NCBI RefSeq assembly: GCF_000307225.1 | Contig: NZ_HE978619.1 | Coordinates: 63,461-127,460, forward strand | Origin: Anaerococcus vaginalis | GTDB taxonomy: Bacteria > Bacillota > Clostridia > Tissierellales > Peptoniphilaceae | Direction of reading: 5' to 3' | Length of the DNA: 64,000 bases | In this document: positions 40,331 through 50,900 of the stretch, one piece after another | Layout: each line of letters begins with the position of its first letter | Numbering within the stretch: the first letter of the stretch is position 1 | Notes under the pieces: generated by a model | What the model was told of the DNA's origin: nothing | Database searches by the model: none | What the model saw: only the letters and a program-made list of their open reading frames with translations | Program-made: the position numbers and the translations under genes

Positions 40331-41203
40331 AAAACACCTTCTTAATCTTTAAAGTCTTGTTTTTGTTTTTATATTCTCCAAGACCTATAAATAAGTCTTT
40401 AACATAAACTCTAAAAAGTCCATCAATATCTTTTACAAAATCAACTTTCATGGTCATTCCGTTTGTCGCTTGTTTGTAAAAAGATTCATCCAAAATTATC
40501 TTTTCATATTGATCCAAAGCCTTATCTATTGGAATTAGATTTTTCATTATATCATCAAGATTCATATTTTCAAAATCTTCACTTTTAATGGCATCTTTTA
40601 CATCAAAATCTCCAACTTTTAATCTTCTCAACTCTTTTACAGTAGCAAAAGTTTTTAAAGTTTCTCCTAGATCATTTACAAGGCTTCTTATATAAGTTCC
40701 TTTCGAACAAGTTATTTTAAGTCTTGCGTAGGGAAAATCAAAGTCAAGAATTTCAAAATCATAAATTTTTATCTCTCTTTGTTTTCTTTCTATACTTTTT
40801 CCTTCTCTTGCAAGCTCATAAAGTTTTCTCCCCTTATATTTTAAGGCTGAATACATGGGAGGAGTTTGGAGAATTTCTCCTAAAAAATTTTCTTTTATTA
40901 CCTTTTCCAATTCTTTTTTTTCAAAAGTATTTGAAGATTTTTCTAAAATTTCTCCAGTAATATCTTGAGTATCTGTTTTTTGACCAAAAAATGCAAGAGT
41001 TTCATAAATTTTAACTTCATCCATTAAAAAATCTGAAACTCTTGTTGCCTTATTGATTAAAAGTGGCAAAAGACCTGTTGCAAGAGGATCAAGAGTTCCT
41101 GCATGGCCTATTTTTTTATTCCTAGTTTTTTTCTAGCTTGATATACACATTTTCCTGATGATACTCCTGTGTTTTTATCAATTAACAAAATTCCGCTAGT
41201 CAT
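40320..41203 (-). CDS. truB: tRNA pseudouridine-55 synthase (frame broken at N-terminus)
   Basis: The start at 41203 overlaps the nrnA stop and reads MTSGILLIDKNTGVSSGKCV. One extra A at the T run 41111-41117 joins it to KKIGHAGTLDPLATGLLPLL, which has the catalytic Asp motif GTLDPLA. The later part keeps YSALKYKGRKLYELAREG and CSKGTYIRSLVNDLGE. Full length about 294 residues. Order nrnA-truB-ribF is standard. Confidence 0.93.
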
Positions 41204-42185
41204 TTATTGCCTCTTTTAAAATTTTTCTCATTATATTTAAAGCCTTATCCATTGAATTTGTTTTTATTGAAAAGCCAGCAGCTCTTATGTGGCCTCCACC
41301 GCCATTATTTCTTGCAATTTCTGAAACATCAAGATAGTCTTTGCTCCTTAGAGAAACTTTATATTCATTTTCTCCATATTCTTTTACAAGACAGGCTACT
41401 TCAATTCCTTTTAAATCTCTAAGCATATTTACAACAGATTCACTATCGCCCATTTGCACTCCAAAATCTTTACAAGTTTTTTGGCTAACTCCAGCAAGAG
41501 CATAAGGCTTTTCAAATTCCACCTCATTTAAAATATGATTTTCAAATTGCAATTTTGAAATTTCTTTATTTTGATAGAGATTTTTATAAATCATCTCAAA
41601 ATCTGCCCCACTTTTATATAAATCTGCCGCAGTATAAAAAGTTAATTCACTAATATTTGAATATAAAAATCTACCTGTATCTGTAACTAAGCCTGCATAA
41701 AGTAAAGTTGCTATTTCTTTATCTATTGGAAGATTTAATCTTTTTATGATTTCATAAACAAGTTCACAACTTGCTGGAGAATCTGAATGAATTATATTTA
41801 GGTCAGTTTTTATAGATCCGCCTTCATGGTGGTCAATTACAAGAACTTTTTTAGATCTTTTACAAATTTCAATTGCCTTATCAATCCTGTCAAATTCTGA
41901 ACAATCTACAATTATAAACAAATCATATTCTTTTTGGCTTGGTTCCTTATAATTTCCAATTTGTGGTAAAAATTTTAAATAATCATCTACTTGACTTATT
42001 TTTATTACGTCAGCTTTCTTACCGTAAAGCTCAAGAGATTTCCTAAGACCAAGAGCTGATCCTAGGGCATCTCCATCTGGATTTATGTGAGCTGAAATTG
42101 CAATTGTATTAGCCTCATCAATAAAATTTTTAAATTTTTCTAATTCTTTTTGACTAATCTTCTCGATTTTCGGCATTTTTTTCAT
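41196..42185 (-). CDS. nrnA: DHH/DHHA1 phosphoesterase (nanoRNase/pAp phosphatase)
   Basis: 329 residues. AHINPDGDALGSALGL, VDCSEF, VIDHHEGG (DHH motif) and the C-terminal GGGGHIRAAGF identify NrnA, which degrades nanoRNA and pAp. It overlaps rbfA and truB, as usual in this cluster. Confidence 0.95.
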   Translation of the reverse strand: MKKMPKIEKISQKELEKFKNFIDEANTIAISAHINPDGDALGSALGLRKSLELYGKKADVIKISQVDDYLKFLPQIGNYKEPSQKEYDLFIIVDCSEFDRIDKAIEICKRSKKVLVIDHHEGGSIKTDLNIIHSDSPASCELVYEIIKRLNLPIDKEIATLLYAGLVTDTGRFLYSNISELTFYTAADLYKSGADFEMIYKNLYQNKEISKLQFENHILNEVEFEKPYALAGVSQKTCKDFGVQMGDSESVVNMLRDLKGIEVACLVKEYGENEYKVSLRSKDYLDVSEIARNNGGGGHIRAAGFSIKTNSMDKALNIMRKILKEAIND

Positions 42186-42537
42186 CCTTTTTTATGGTTT
42201 CAGCAATTAGCTTATCCATATATACGCCATGTTCGATTGAATTATCATATTTAAACCTAAATTCTGGCATTGACCTAAGTCTCATTCTCTCACCAATCAA
42301 TTTTTTCATATATCCTTTTGCTTGGTCGAGTGCCTCTATTACGGATTCTTTTTTGCTTTCATCTCCTAAAACAGAAACAAAAATATCAGCATATGATAAG
42401 TCATTTGTAACTTCGACTTCTGTAATAGAAACAATTATATTATCTGATAATCTTGGATCGTTAATATCTTCTGCCAAAATTTTTGATAATTCTTTTTGCA
42501 TTTGTGAAGATATTTTTAGGGTTCTTCTTTTATCCAT
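42154..42537 (-). CDS. rbfA: Ribosome-binding factor A
   Basis: 127 residues with the KH-like RbfA pattern (ISSQMQKELSKILAEDINDP, YADIFVSVLGDE, MRSMPEFRFKYDNSIEHG). Assists late 30S maturation. It starts one base after infB ends and overlaps nrnA. Confidence 0.97.
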   Translation of the reverse strand: MDKRRTLKISSQMQKELSKILAEDINDPRLSDNIIVSITEVEVTNDLSYADIFVSVLGDESKKESVIEALDQAKGYMKKLIGERMRLRSMPEFRFKYDNSIEHGVYMDKLIAETIKKDEKNAENRED

Positions 42538-42538
42538 T

Positions 42539-44650
42539 CTATTCTCTTTCTTTTTCTATCATTTCGTAGGCTTCAAGCTCATCGCCTTCTTTGATGTCGT
42601 TGAATTTTTCAAGACCAATTCCGCCTTCATAACCATTGTTTAATTCTTTTGCATCATCTTTAAATCTTTTCATAGATTCAATTTCTCCATCGAAGATAAC
42701 AACATTGTCTCTTAATAATCTTATTTTTGCTCTTCTTGGAATTGATCCGCTTGTTACAAGAACACCTGCAATCATTCCAGCATTTGGAATTTTGAAAGTT
42801 TCTTGAACTTTTGCACGGCCAAGAATTTTTTCTTCAAATTCTGGATCAAGCATTCCTTTTAGAGCTTTTTCTACATCTTCGATTGCTTCATAAATTACAG
42901 AATATGTTCTTATTTCTATATTATTTTCTTCTGCCATTTGAAGAGCACCTTGGGTTGGACGAACGTTAAAGCCAATTATTATAGCATTTGATGCTTGGGC
43001 AAGAAGAACATCAGATTCTGAAATTCCTCCAACAGCTCCTGCAATTACATTTACAAAAACTTCTTCGTTTGAAAGTTTTGAGAATGAACTTGAAACTGCA
43101 TCTACTGTTCCTTTTACATCAGTTTTTACTATAATATTTAATTCTTTTAATTCTCCATCTTCAATGCCTTCGTACATATCTTCAAGATTAGTGTTAGATT
43201 TTTGAATTAGTCTTTCTTCTCTTTTTTGCTCTTTTGCACGATCAGCATAAAGTCTTGCAGTTTTTTCATCTTCTACTGCAAAAATTTTATCTCCAGCCTC
43301 TGCTACATCGCTTAATCCTAAAATTTGAGCTGGCATTGATGGTCCTGCTTGTGAAATTTGCTCTCCTTTTGAATTAAACATAGCTCTAATTCTTCCTGAA
43401 GATGAGCCTGTAACTACATAATCTTTATCGTGAAGAGTTCCTTTTTGAACAAGAACTGTTGCAACAGATCCTCTTGCCTTATCAAGTTGAGCTTCAATAA
43501 TAATTCCAACTGCAGCTCTATTTGGATTTGCTTTCAATTCTCTCATTTCTGCAACAAGTAAAACCATCTCTAATAAATCTTTAATTCCATCACCAGTTTT
43601 TGCAGATACTTCTACCATAATTGTATCTCCACCCCAGTCTTCTGAAACTAGACCATATTCTGTAAGTTCTTGTTTCACTCTATTTGGATCACTTTCTTCT
43701 TTATCCATTTTATTTATGGCAACAATTATCGGAATTTCTGCTGCTTTTGCGTGGTTAATCGCCTCAATTGTTTGTGGCATTACTCCATCATCTCCAGCTA
43801 CAACTAAAATTGCTATATCTGTTGATTGGGCTCCTCTCATTCTCATTTGAGTAAAAGCCTCGTGACCTGGTGTATCTAAAAATACAATTTCTTTGCCATT
43901 TATATTTACAGTTGAAGCACCAATGTGTTGAGTTATTCCTCCAGCTTCTCCTGATGCAAATTGTGTATCTCTAATAGCATCAAGAATTGAAGTTTTTCCG
44001 TGATCAACGTGTCCCATAACTGAAACTACTGGTGGACGAGTTATCAAATCTTTTTCATCATCTTCAAAATCAAGATCCTTTTCTTGGATTTCAGTTTCAT
44101 CAAGCTTAACTTCTTTTGAAATTTCTTTATTAAATTCAAGAGCAACAAGCTCTGCTTGTTCAAATTCTATTTGATCATTAAGCCCTGCCATTACTCCAAG
44201 TCCCATTAATTTCATAATAACTTGGTTTGCATTTTCTTCAATTTTATCTGCAAAAGCTTTTACTGAAATTGACTCTGGTATATAAATATTTCCATCATCT
44301 TTATTTTCAATTTTTAATTCTCTTTTTGTTGACTTTTTAGATCTTTTATTTTGTTTTTTATTTTTCTTCTTATCTTTCTTGTTTTTATTTTTTTGATTTT
44401 TAAAAGATTTTTTTTCAGAAATTTTTTCTTCTTTTTTTTCTAAGTTTTCTATTTTTTCGTCTTCTTTCACTTCTTTTTTACTTTTATCTTCGCTAAAGTA
44501 TTCTTCTACTATATCTAATTCTTCTCCACTAAGTACAGACATATGAGATTTTATTTTTAGTCCAAATTCTTCTTTTAATAGATCGAGCATTTCTTTTGTT
44601 GATTTTTTGTGTTTTTTTGCTAATTCATATATTCTTAATTTGTTAGCCAT
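42539..44650 (-). CDS. infB: Translation initiation factor IF-2
   Basis: 703 residues. A charged lysine/glutamate-rich N-terminal region (residues about 60-120) precedes the GTPase: VMGHVDHGKTSILDAI, DTPGHEAFTQMR, VAINKMDKEESD. C-terminal domains with IKTDVKGTVDAV in the form VKTDVKGTVDAVSSSFSKL follow. The short N-terminus is normal for Gram-positive anaerobes. Confidence 0.98.
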   Translation of the reverse strand: MANKLRIYELAKKHKKSTKEMLDLLKEEFGLKIKSHMSVLSGEELDIVEEYFSEDKSKKEVKEDEKIENLEKKEEKISEKKSFKNQKNKNKKDKKKNKKQNKRSKKSTKRELKIENKDDGNIYIPESISVKAFADKIEENANQVIMKLMGLGVMAGLNDQIEFEQAELVALEFNKEISKEVKLDETEIQEKDLDFEDDEKDLITRPPVVSVMGHVDHGKTSILDAIRDTQFASGEAGGITQHIGASTVNINGKEIVFLDTPGHEAFTQMRMRGAQSTDIAILVVAGDDGVMPQTIEAINHAKAAEIPIIVAINKMDKEESDPNRVKQELTEYGLVSEDWGGDTIMVEVSAKTGDGIKDLLEMVLLVAEMRELKANPNRAAVGIIIEAQLDKARGSVATVLVQKGTLHDKDYVVTGSSSGRIRAMFNSKGEQISQAGPSMPAQILGLSDVAEAGDKIFAVEDEKTARLYADRAKEQKREERLIQKSNTNLEDMYEGIEDGELKELNIIVKTDVKGTVDAVSSSFSKLSNEEVFVNVIAGAVGGISESDVLLAQASNAIIIGFNVRPTQGALQMAEENNIEIRTYSVIYEAIEDVEKALKGMLDPEFEEKILGRAKVQETFKIPNAGMIAGVLVTSGSIPRRAKIRLLRDNVVIFDGEIESMKRFKDDAKELNNGYEGGIGLEKFNDIKEGDELEAYEMIEKERE

Positions 44651-44663
44651 CTAATCACCTCTT

Positions 44664-44921
44664 TTATTTCATAGCAATTATCTCCTCATAAAGATCATCA
44701 CTAATTTCAGTTTTAAAAACTTTTTCCAATTTTCTTTTCTTCTTTGCTTCATTTATGCAATTTTCATTTTTGCAAATATATGCGCCCCTACCATTTTTCT
44801 TTCCTGTAGGATCTAGGATAATTCCTTCTTCTTTGTTTTTTACTATCCTAATTAAATCGTGTTTGTCTTTGCTTTCTCCACAAACTATACATTTTCTTTG
44901 TGGTATTTTTCTTTGTTTCAT
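44664..44921 (-). CDS. rnpM: YlxR/RnpM RNA-binding protein
   Basis: 85 residues. PQRKCIVCGESKDKHDLIRI and KKNGRGAYICKNENC match YlxR, recently linked to RNase P modulation (RnpM). It lies between nusA and infB. The L7Ae-like gene (ylxQ) that often follows is absent here: infB begins 13 bases later. Confidence 0.93.
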   Translation of the reverse strand: MKQRKIPQRKCIVCGESKDKHDLIRIVKNKEEGIILDPTGKKNGRGAYICKNENCINEAKKKRKLEKVFKTEISDDLYEEIIAMK

Positions 44922-44942
44922 TTTTTCACCATTATTAATAAG

Positions 44943-46178
44943 TTATTCTTCATCACTTTCTTTGATATCTTCTTTAATAATTTGGTCAAGCTCGTCTGAT
45001 AAATTTTCCAAATCTTTTTCATCTAAAGATTCGCTTTCTAAATTTTCAGCTTCATTTGATACTTCTTCATTTTTTTCTTCAGATTCAATTTCTTCGACTT
45101 CTTCATTTAATCCAAGAATTTCATTTATTTCTTCTTTTTCTAAGCTATCGTATTCTTCTTGGCTTTTTATATCAATTTTCCAGCCTGTAAGTCTTGCTGC
45201 AAGTCTTGCGTTTTGACCTTCTTTTCCAATTGCAAGTGATAGTTGATCATCTCTTACAACTACTAAAGATTGTTTTTTCTTATCATTTATGAAAACCTCA
45301 TTTATTTCGGCTGGTGATAGGGCATTTTTTATAAATATTTTTACGTCTTTATCGTAATTTATAATATCAATTTTTTCGCCTTGCAATTCTTCTACTATTG
45401 AATTTACACGACTTCCCTTAAAACCAATACAAGCTCCAATAGAGTCTATTTCTGGGTCGTTTGAAAATACTGCGATTTTTGTTCTTGAGCCTGCCTCCCT
45501 ATCTATTCCATAAATTTCAATTATTCCATTTGTTATTTCTGGAACTTCAAGCTCAAATAATCTTACGACTAAGGCCTTATCTTTTCTTGAAAGAATTATT
45601 TGTGGCTCTTTTGTTGTATTTTTTACTTCTTTAATTAAAACTTTAATTCTTTGATTTGGAGCATAAGTTTCATTTTCTACTTGTTCTTTTATAGGAATAA
45701 TTCCTTCAATTTTATCAAGATTTATGTAGACATTAAACTTATCTTCTCTTTGTACAACGCCTGTAATTATTTCGTTTGACCTATTCAAATATTCAGAATA
45801 AACTGAATCTCTTTGGGCATCTCTTATTTTTTGGATTACAATGTTTCTTGCAGTTTGAGCTGCAACTCTTCCAAAATTTTTAGGTGCAATTTTCACCCTA
45901 CAAATATCTCCCAAATCAAGCTTTGAATCAATTTCTTTTGCTTTTGTCTTAGATATTTCAGCTATTGGGTCATTTACTTCATCAACTACATTTTTTAAGG
46001 AATATACTTCAATTTCTCCTGTTTTATCGTTAATATTTACATCAACATTTTCATTATTATCGTAGTTTTTTTGGTAAGATTTAACCAAAGCTTTTTCCAA
46101 TGCTTCAAGAATTACTTCCTTGTCAACATTTTTACTTTTTTCAAGCTCCTCTAAGGCAACTATAAATTCTTTATTCAT
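44943..46178 (-). CDS. nusA: Transcription termination/antitermination factor NusA
   Basis: 411 residues: N-terminal polymerase-binding domain (FIVALEELEKSKNVDKEVIL), S1 domain (EIITGVVQREDKFNVYINLD), two KH domains (DPEIDSIGACIGFKGSRVNS; DQLSLAIGKEGQNARLAARL) and a very acidic C-terminus of about 65 residues (many Glu/Asp/Ser). It follows rimP by 8 bases. Confidence 0.97.
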   Translation of the reverse strand: MNKEFIVALEELEKSKNVDKEVILEALEKALVKSYQKNYDNNENVDVNINDKTGEIEVYSLKNVVDEVNDPIAEISKTKAKEIDSKLDLGDICRVKIAPKNFGRVAAQTARNIVIQKIRDAQRDSVYSEYLNRSNEIITGVVQREDKFNVYINLDKIEGIIPIKEQVENETYAPNQRIKVLIKEVKNTTKEPQIILSRKDKALVVRLFELEVPEITNGIIEIYGIDREAGSRTKIAVFSNDPEIDSIGACIGFKGSRVNSIVEELQGEKIDIINYDKDVKIFIKNALSPAEINEVFINDKKKQSLVVVRDDQLSLAIGKEGQNARLAARLTGWKIDIKSQEEYDSLEKEEINEILGLNEEVEEIESEEKNEEVSNEAENLESESLDEKDLENLSDELDQIIKEDIKESDEE

Positions 46179-46186
46179 CTTTCCCC

Positions 46187-46627
46187 CTAGAATACTATCT
46201 CAATTTTAATAGTCTTAATTTCACTTTTACCAATTTCTTTTTCTTCATCTTCAAGCGTAAATATCAAAGAATCTTCTTTTATTTCTTTAATTTTTCCAAC
46301 AAATTTCTCGCCATCTTTAAGCTTTACTTCTAAAAGTTCATCTTTGTTTCTTTCAAGATCTCTATCAGTTTTTAAAGGTCTTGAAAGATCAGGAGAAGAT
46401 ACTTCTAAGTAATAAAAAGATTTTATAAGATCAATTTCATCCAACTTCTCACTTAGAAAATTAGAAGTTTTTTCACAATCATCAATTGTGATTCCACCAT
46501 CCTTATAAATATAAAATCTTAATATCTTATTTTTTCCCTCATTCACAAATTCAATATCAACAAGTTCGTAACCAAGCTCATTAATATCATTTTCTAAATT
46601 TTCTTTTAATTTACTAATTAAATCCAT
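46187..46627 (-). CDS. rimP: Ribosome maturation factor RimP
   Basis: About 146 residues. LENDINELGYELVDIEFVNE and DDCEKTSNFLSEKLDEIDLI with SSPDLSRPLKTDRDLERN are RimP motifs. The frame is open to 46702, but the ATG at 46627 has AAGGGG in front and fits the family, so I start there. It heads the nusA-infB operon, behind a promoter and a leader hairpin. Confidence 0.95.
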   Translation of the reverse strand: MDLISKLKENLENDINELGYELVDIEFVNEGKNKILRFYIYKDGGITIDDCEKTSNFLSEKLDEIDLIKSFYYLEVSSPDLSRPLKTDRDLERNKDELLEVKLKDGEKFVGKIKEIKEDSLIFTLEDEEKEIGKSEIKTIKIEIVF

Positions 46628-46648
46628 AACTTCCCCTTTACAAATTAA

Positions 46649-46670
46649 AAGAGTGGATTTGTCCACTCTT
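46649..46670 (-). promoter_or_regulatory. Leader hairpin (attenuator-like) before rimP
   Basis: AAGAGTGGA pairs with TCCACTCTT around four bases, then TTTT on the minus strand. It lies between the promoter and the rimP start, so it could act as a small attenuator on the nusA operon, which is often autoregulated by NusA. Confidence 0.6.
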
Positions 46671-46681
46671 CGCTTAAAATT

Positions 46682-46709
46682 ATTATACTCGCTTAGTATC
46701 AACTTTCAA
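46682..46709 (-). promoter_or_regulatory. Promoter of the rimP-nusA-infB operon
   Basis: Minus strand TTGAAA (46704-46709), 16 bases, TATAAT (46682-46687). Confidence 0.75.
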
Positions 46710-46800
46710 TTTTAAAATAGATTTATAAAATAAAATTTAATAAAAGCAAAATTATTGTTTTTATATAACTTTATATTTCTATAAAATCAAGAAAAGATTT

Positions 46801-47702
46801 TTATTTTTTAAAAAATTTTTTTATCTTTTCTTCTGGAATTTGAGATAAAATTATGGCAAAAAACATAATTAAACCACCCAATATTTCTCTTTCTACCGGT
46901 CTTTCATTTAAAAATAAAAATCCAAAAAATGCAGCAAAAACCGATTCTAGTGATAAAATCAAGCTTGCTATAGTAGGATCTGTATCTTTTTGAGCAACAA
47001 TTTGTAAAGTATATCCAAGCCCTGATGAAAAAATACCCAAGTATAAAATTGCAAGCATTCCTTTCATTATCAAGTCAAAATTTGGCTTTTCAAATAAAAG
47101 CATAAGAACAAGTGATATAAAACTTGCAACAAAAAATTGTATCATAGACATTTTTACACTATCAGCCTTGGTTGAAAATTTATCAATAAACAAAATATGA
47201 AAAGCAAAAAATATTGATCCAATAAAAATCAAAATATCTCCCTTATTGATTGAAAATCCATCGTCAATTTTTACAGTCAATAAATACAAGCCAATAATGG
47301 CAAGAAAAATAGAGAAAGCAGTTTTTTTAGAAACTTTTTTGCCCATAAAAATAGCAAAAATTGGAACAATAACAACATAAAGTGATGTTATAAAACCAGC
47401 CTTGCCACTTGTTGTAAAATAAACTCCTGTTTGTTGAAAACTAACCGCAACAGACATAACAAGACCTGTTATAATTCCACCAATAATAGTTTCTCTTTTT
47501 TTATCCTTATCAATTTTTTTATTTTTTTCTTTGGTCTTGTCTTTAAATAAACTAAAAGAAATATTCCGGCAACAATATTTCTAAGAAAATTAAAGGCAAA
47601 AGGTTCAATAAAATCACTTCCTAATTTTTGGGCGATAAAAGCAAAACCCCAAATAAAAGAAGTTAATAGTAATAATAAATCTCCCCTATGCTGACTTTTC
47701 AT
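46801..47702 (-). CDS. DMT/EamA-family transporter (frame broken)
   Basis: About ten membrane segments in two EamA repeats (LLLLTSFIWGFAFIAQKLGS; GILSSGLGYTLQIVAQKDTD in the form IFSSGLGYTLQIVAQKDTDP; FLFLNERPVEREILGGLIMF). The frame breaks at the T run 47522-47528; one extra A gives PKKKNKKIDKDKKRETIIGG and joins the parts to about 300 residues. The start at 47702 has TAGGAG upstream. It lies between polC and rimP with its own promoter and is not part of the translation operon. The substrate is unknown. Confidence 0.88.
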
Positions 47703-47753
47703 TTTTTCTCCTAACAAATTCTAATAAATCAATCTATATTTTTTCTTTGCTTT

Positions 47754-47828
47754 ATTATATCAAAAATTTTACAATTTGTAAGTTTTTTTCGATAAAAATA
47801 ATAAAAACTTTATATTTGTTACGTAACT
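47754..47828 (-). promoter_or_regulatory. Promoter of the DMT gene with upstream palindrome
   Basis: Minus strand TTACAA (47776-47781), 16 bases, TATAAT (47754-47759). About 40 bases further upstream lies the 10-base palindrome GTTACGTAAC (47819-47828), a possible regulator site. Confidence 0.5.
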
Positions 47829-47894
47829 TTGATAATTAATTGTATTTTCTTGTTATAAATATGTATACTTTTAAAGTAGATGAAAATAAATAAA

Positions 47895-47932
47895 AAAACT
47901 CTAATAAAGAATTATTCTTTATTAGAGTTTTA
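47895..47932 (-). terminator. Terminator after polC
   Basis: AAACTCTAATAAAGA pairs with TCTTTATTAGAGTTT, with further T on the minus strand. It ends the uppS-to-polC transcript. Confidence 0.88.
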
Positions 47933-47934
47933 TC

Positions 47935-50900
47935 TTACAAATCAAATAAAGACATTTGATTTTCTTCTTGCATACCCTCAATTATTTCTAAATTTTTTAA
48001 AGAATTTAGGGCATTTTTATTTAATGAAGTTCTTTTTTTCAAATCTTCAATAGAAATAAATTTTGACTTTTCTCTTTCAGAAACTATATCTTTTGCCATA
48101 GCCTCTGAAACATCATCAACTGCAGAAAGTGGTGGCAAAATTTCTCCATCGTCATCCAAAATAAATTTAACCGCAGTTGACTTATACAAGTCTGCTTTTT
48201 TATTTTATATCTCTTGCTGCCATTTCTTCTGCAACCTCTAACAAAGATCTTAGATTTTTTTCTCTTTGAGTAGTTTTTTCTAATTGATTTATTTCATTTA
48301 AAGCATATTGGATCGATTTTAAGCCTTTTACAATAACTGAATATTGAAAATCATTCAATTTTGTTGAAAAATATGTTGCATAAAATGCCTTTGGATAATA
48401 AACTTTGTAATATGCAATCCTATAACTCATCAAACAATATGCAACTGCGTGAGCTTTTGGGAAAAGATATTTTATTTTAAGACATGAATCAATGTACCAA
48501 TCTGGGACATTGTTTTCTTTCATATATGACAAAGTTTCTTCTGAAAGAGTTTTTCCCTTTCTTACTTTTTCCATTATTTGGAAAGATTTTTTCTTATCAA
48601 GTCCAAGATTAATCAAAGAATTCATTATATCATCACGGGTTGAAATAATTTGATCAAAACTTGCAGTTTTTGATTTTACTAATTCTTGAGCATTATTTAG
48701 CCAAACGTCAGTTCCATGTGAAAGTCCAGAAATTCTTGTCATTTCAGAAAATTTATTTGGAAAAGTATCCTTTAACATTCCTCTTACAAAAGATGTACCA
48801 AATTCTGGTATTCCTAAAGTTCCTATTTCATTATTTGAAAAATCATATTTTATATTCAAAGGCTTGGTTGATGAAAAAATGTTCATAACATTTTCATCGT
48901 CCATTTGAATTTTCAAAGGATCAGTATTTGTTAAATCTTGAAGACTTCTAATTATTGTAGGAACATCATGACCTAACAAGTCGAGTTTTAAAATTACTCC
49001 ATGCATCATATTGTAGGTAAAGTGAGTTGTTTTTATGTCATCTTTTCCATCATCAGCAGGATATTGGACTGGAGAAAAATCATAAATATCTTTATCGTTT
49101 GGAACAATCATTAAGCCTCCAGGATGTTGGCCTGTTGTTCTTTTTACATCAAAAAGTCCTCTTTGATATTTTCTTATTTGGGCGTTAGAAAGATTTATCT
49201 CATTATCTTCCATATATTTTTTAATATAACCAAAAGCTGTATTATCTTTTATAGTTCCAATAGTTCCTGCCCTAAAAACTTTTCCCTCACCAAATAATTC
49301 TTCTGTATATTTGTGAATTGTAGGTTGATATTCTCCTGCAAAATTCAAATCAATATCCGGTTCCTTATCTCCTTCAAAGCCTAAGAAAACTTCAAAAGGA
49401 ATATCGTGGCCATCTTTTTTCATTTCTGTACCACATTTTGGACAAGTTTTATCTGGCAAATCTATTCCAGCACCAACACTTCCATCAGTAATAAATTCTG
49501 AATGTTTGCAAGATGGGCAAATATAATGAGGAGCAATAGGATTTACTTCTGTAATATTTGCCATGGTTGCTGCAAAAGATGAACCAACAGAGCCTCTTGA
49601 TCCAACCAAATATCCATCCCTATTTGATTTTTCTACAAGCTCTTTTGCAATTATATATAAAACTGCATAACCATTTGAAATTATAGAATCAAGTTCCTTA
49701 TCAAGTCTAGTTTTTACAAGATCAGGAAGAGGATCTCCATAAATTGATCTTGCTTTTTCATAAGTTGTATCTCTTAACTTTTTATCAGAGCCTTCAATTT
49801 TTGGTGGAAAAGTTTCATGAGGAATTGGCATAATATCTTCAAGGCTTTCAGCAATTTTTATAGTATTATCAACTACAACTTCCATTTTTGTTTTATCATC
49901 AAGATAATAAAATTCATCAAGCATTTCCTTAGTTGTTTTTAAATAATATAGAGGATTGTTTTCTTTGTAATGGAAAAATTGTCCCTTGTGCAAAATATTT
50001 CTGAGAACATAATCTTTCTTTTCCATATATCTTACAGAACCCGTTGCAACAACTAATTTATTATATTTTCTTCCAAGCTCAATTATTTTTTCATTAATTT
50101 CAATAATTTGATTTTTATCTCTTATTGATCCTTTTTCCAAATCATCTGCAAAAACTCCCATAGCTTCTATTTGGAAAAAATCAAAAAATTCACAGATTTT
50201 AGCGATTTTTTCTTCTGAATATTCATCTCTTATTGCCTTAAATAAAAGACCATCCTTGCCACCAGAACCTATAATCAAACCCTCTTTATTTTCTTTTACC
50301 AAGTCAAAAGGAGTTTTTGCTTCCAAATAAAAATATTTCATCCTTGATTGTGAAATTATTTTATACAGATTTTTAAGCCCAGTATAATTTTTTGCAAAGA
50401 TTATAGAAGAAAAATCCTCGTGACGAGCCACAGGCCATTTTGTTTTTATAGAATTTATTTTTTCAAGACTAAAATCTTTATTTTTTTCTTTGATTTTTTC
50501 AAATAATTTTATAAAAATTTTCGCAGTTGTGACTGCATCATCACTTGCCCTGTGATGATTAAATGGTCCAATCGCTAATTTTTTTGCGAGCTTATCAAGA
50601 GAAAATCTTCCCATATATGGAAAAATTGACCTTGCCATTGGAAGAGTATCCAAATAAACCGGCTCAAATTTATAAGATAAGTTATCACAGGCTTCTTTTA
50701 TAAAACCAATATCAAAATCTGTGTTTTGTCCTACAAAATAAGCGTCTTTAGAAAATTCCAAAAATTTTGGTAAAACTTCGTCAATTTTTGGCTTGTCCAT
50801 TACCATTTCATTTGTAATTCCTGTAAGCTCTACTACTTTTTGAGGTATTATTCTTTCAGGATTTACAAGCTCGTTAAATACTTCGACAATTTCTCCATTT

